64,000 nt of DNA, from positions 44,562,315 through 44,626,314 of the forward strand of contig OY855904.1 of the NCBI GenBank assembly GCA_963693305.1. The letters run 5' to 3'. Below the pieces are notes generated by a model that saw nothing but the letters and a program-made list of their open reading frames with translations, had not been told where the DNA came from and did no database searches. The stretch comes from Meandrina meandrites. Taxonomy: Eukaryota; Cnidaria; Anthozoa; Scleractinia; Meandrinidae. Shown here piece after piece: positions 63,141-64,000 of this stretch. Both the position numbers and the translations under genes were made by a program. The stretch's first letter is position 1; every line of letters starts with the position of its first letter.

Positions 63141-64000
63141 CTTTCTTTCTCGTGTTGCTGATCTTCAATATGAAGCTGGAGGCCAAGTCATGTAATTTGC
63201 AATTCAACGAACGTTAATGCAAAAGAAATGCTTGGTCAATCAACTTATGTATGCGGTCTTTGGTGGATACGGAAACATTATGTATTTGGTACAAGTTGGG
63301 ATCCAAACGGGCGCCGAGCATAACATGTTTCTCCGTTACCTTTCAGCCCAATTGTCCTACTATTCAGTTTGTTTTTTCCTACCTCCAATCGCATTAGCTG
63401 ATAGGTCGTCAATAAATCAAAACACGGCTTTTCCTCTTAGAATTGTAAAATATGGTGTAAACGATCTATAGCGGTCTTAGAGTCCAGAGCGTAGAAAACC
63501 TTTTAAAGACAGGTAATAAAAAGGTTATAAAATGGTGAATAACATTTTGTAAAAGGAAGAGTGAATAACATGTTTCTTGTCACTTCGTCACAGCCATGAA
63601 AAACGCATACATAGAATAACTTGTCAAACGACAGTTCCTATGTCCAACAACTCTCTGGCCTACTTATCAGAATCGCTTCATTCCGCTATAACAGTCACTG
63701 TGAAAACTTGCTCAACATTGTCTGTTAGCCTCAAGAATTCGCAAAAAGAAAAACAAAAAGGTAAAATTCCGTGAGATGTAAAAGAAATAAATAAACAAAA
63801 AGGAAGTACGGACCCTTCCTTTTAGTATAGTATACGATTACTTTGTGTAACTTATAATAGATTGACAATTAAAACTTGTCTAATCGATTTGTAAGTTGTT
63901 TTCGTTACATCCGTTTCGATTATCTACTGTCGATTCCTTGCTTTACTCGGCAATGACTTCACCTAGCATCACAGGCGGAATGGCAGACCGTAGTGAACTT
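63141..64000. other. No gene seen
   Basis: Short unrelated ORFs only, and no recognisable repeats. Confidence 0.5.

Overview
This is a window of animal nuclear DNA, almost certainly from a stony coral. The best anchor is a complete five-exon gene for a GFP-like protein (7781-13613, +; 228 residues, Cys-Tyr-Gly chromophore). A second copy of the same gene lies head-to-head and runs off the left edge. Everything else is AT-rich, intron/intergenic-like DNA loaded with selfish elements.

Layout. 1-13.6 kb: two divergent GFP-like genes in a large imperfect inverted repeat, with a 71-bp minisatellite (about 25 copies, with a 9-unit higher-order period) between the arms and a 1.45-kb TIR element in one copy's intron 1. 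14-20 kb: several short non-autonomous elements, including two with TTAA ends, a near-identical pair 1.7 kb apart and a long palindrome. 21.6-45.9 kb: a host unit of about 2.2 kb, duplicated in tandem and carrying an orphan GFP-type first exon (MSLSKQ). One unit was hit first or second by a 1.2-kb TIR element and by a 15,128-bp Polinton/Maverick-like virus element (27168-42295). The other unit in the same window preserves the empty site. 46.5-50.1 kb: a 5'-truncated Penelope-like RT/GIY-YIG element with a hammerhead-like core, and a separate viral A32-type packaging ATPase with damaged motifs. 50.4-51 kb: a 63-bp minisatellite. 53.7-61 kb: a BEL/Pao LTR retrotransposon with 309-bp LTRs and an ACTGG target duplication, but a broken polyprotein. 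Near 63.1 kb: a tRNA-derived SINE.

The most interesting system is the 15.1-kb virus element. Its 344-bp TIRs (one mismatch seen) begin AG and end CT and are flanked by ACACG/ACACA. It encodes a protein-primed type PolB (truncated before polymerase motifs B and C), a DD35E integrase, a probable capsid protein, an A32/FtsK-like packaging ATPase, a PD-(D/E)XK-like nuclease, a fibre-like spike with a membrane-anchor module, and a row of small membrane or coiled-coil proteins. Two features stand out. The TIR itself encodes the promoter, start codon and first ~58 residues (a SAP/Rho-N-like domain) of both terminal genes. Also, nearly every gene has a TTTAAAGA-like box 18-26 nt before its ATG, including a 27-bp divergent intergenic region with one box on each strand.

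Limits: family names come from motifs read by eye, no database or folding run was possible, and homology of the small virus proteins is stated only as resemblance.
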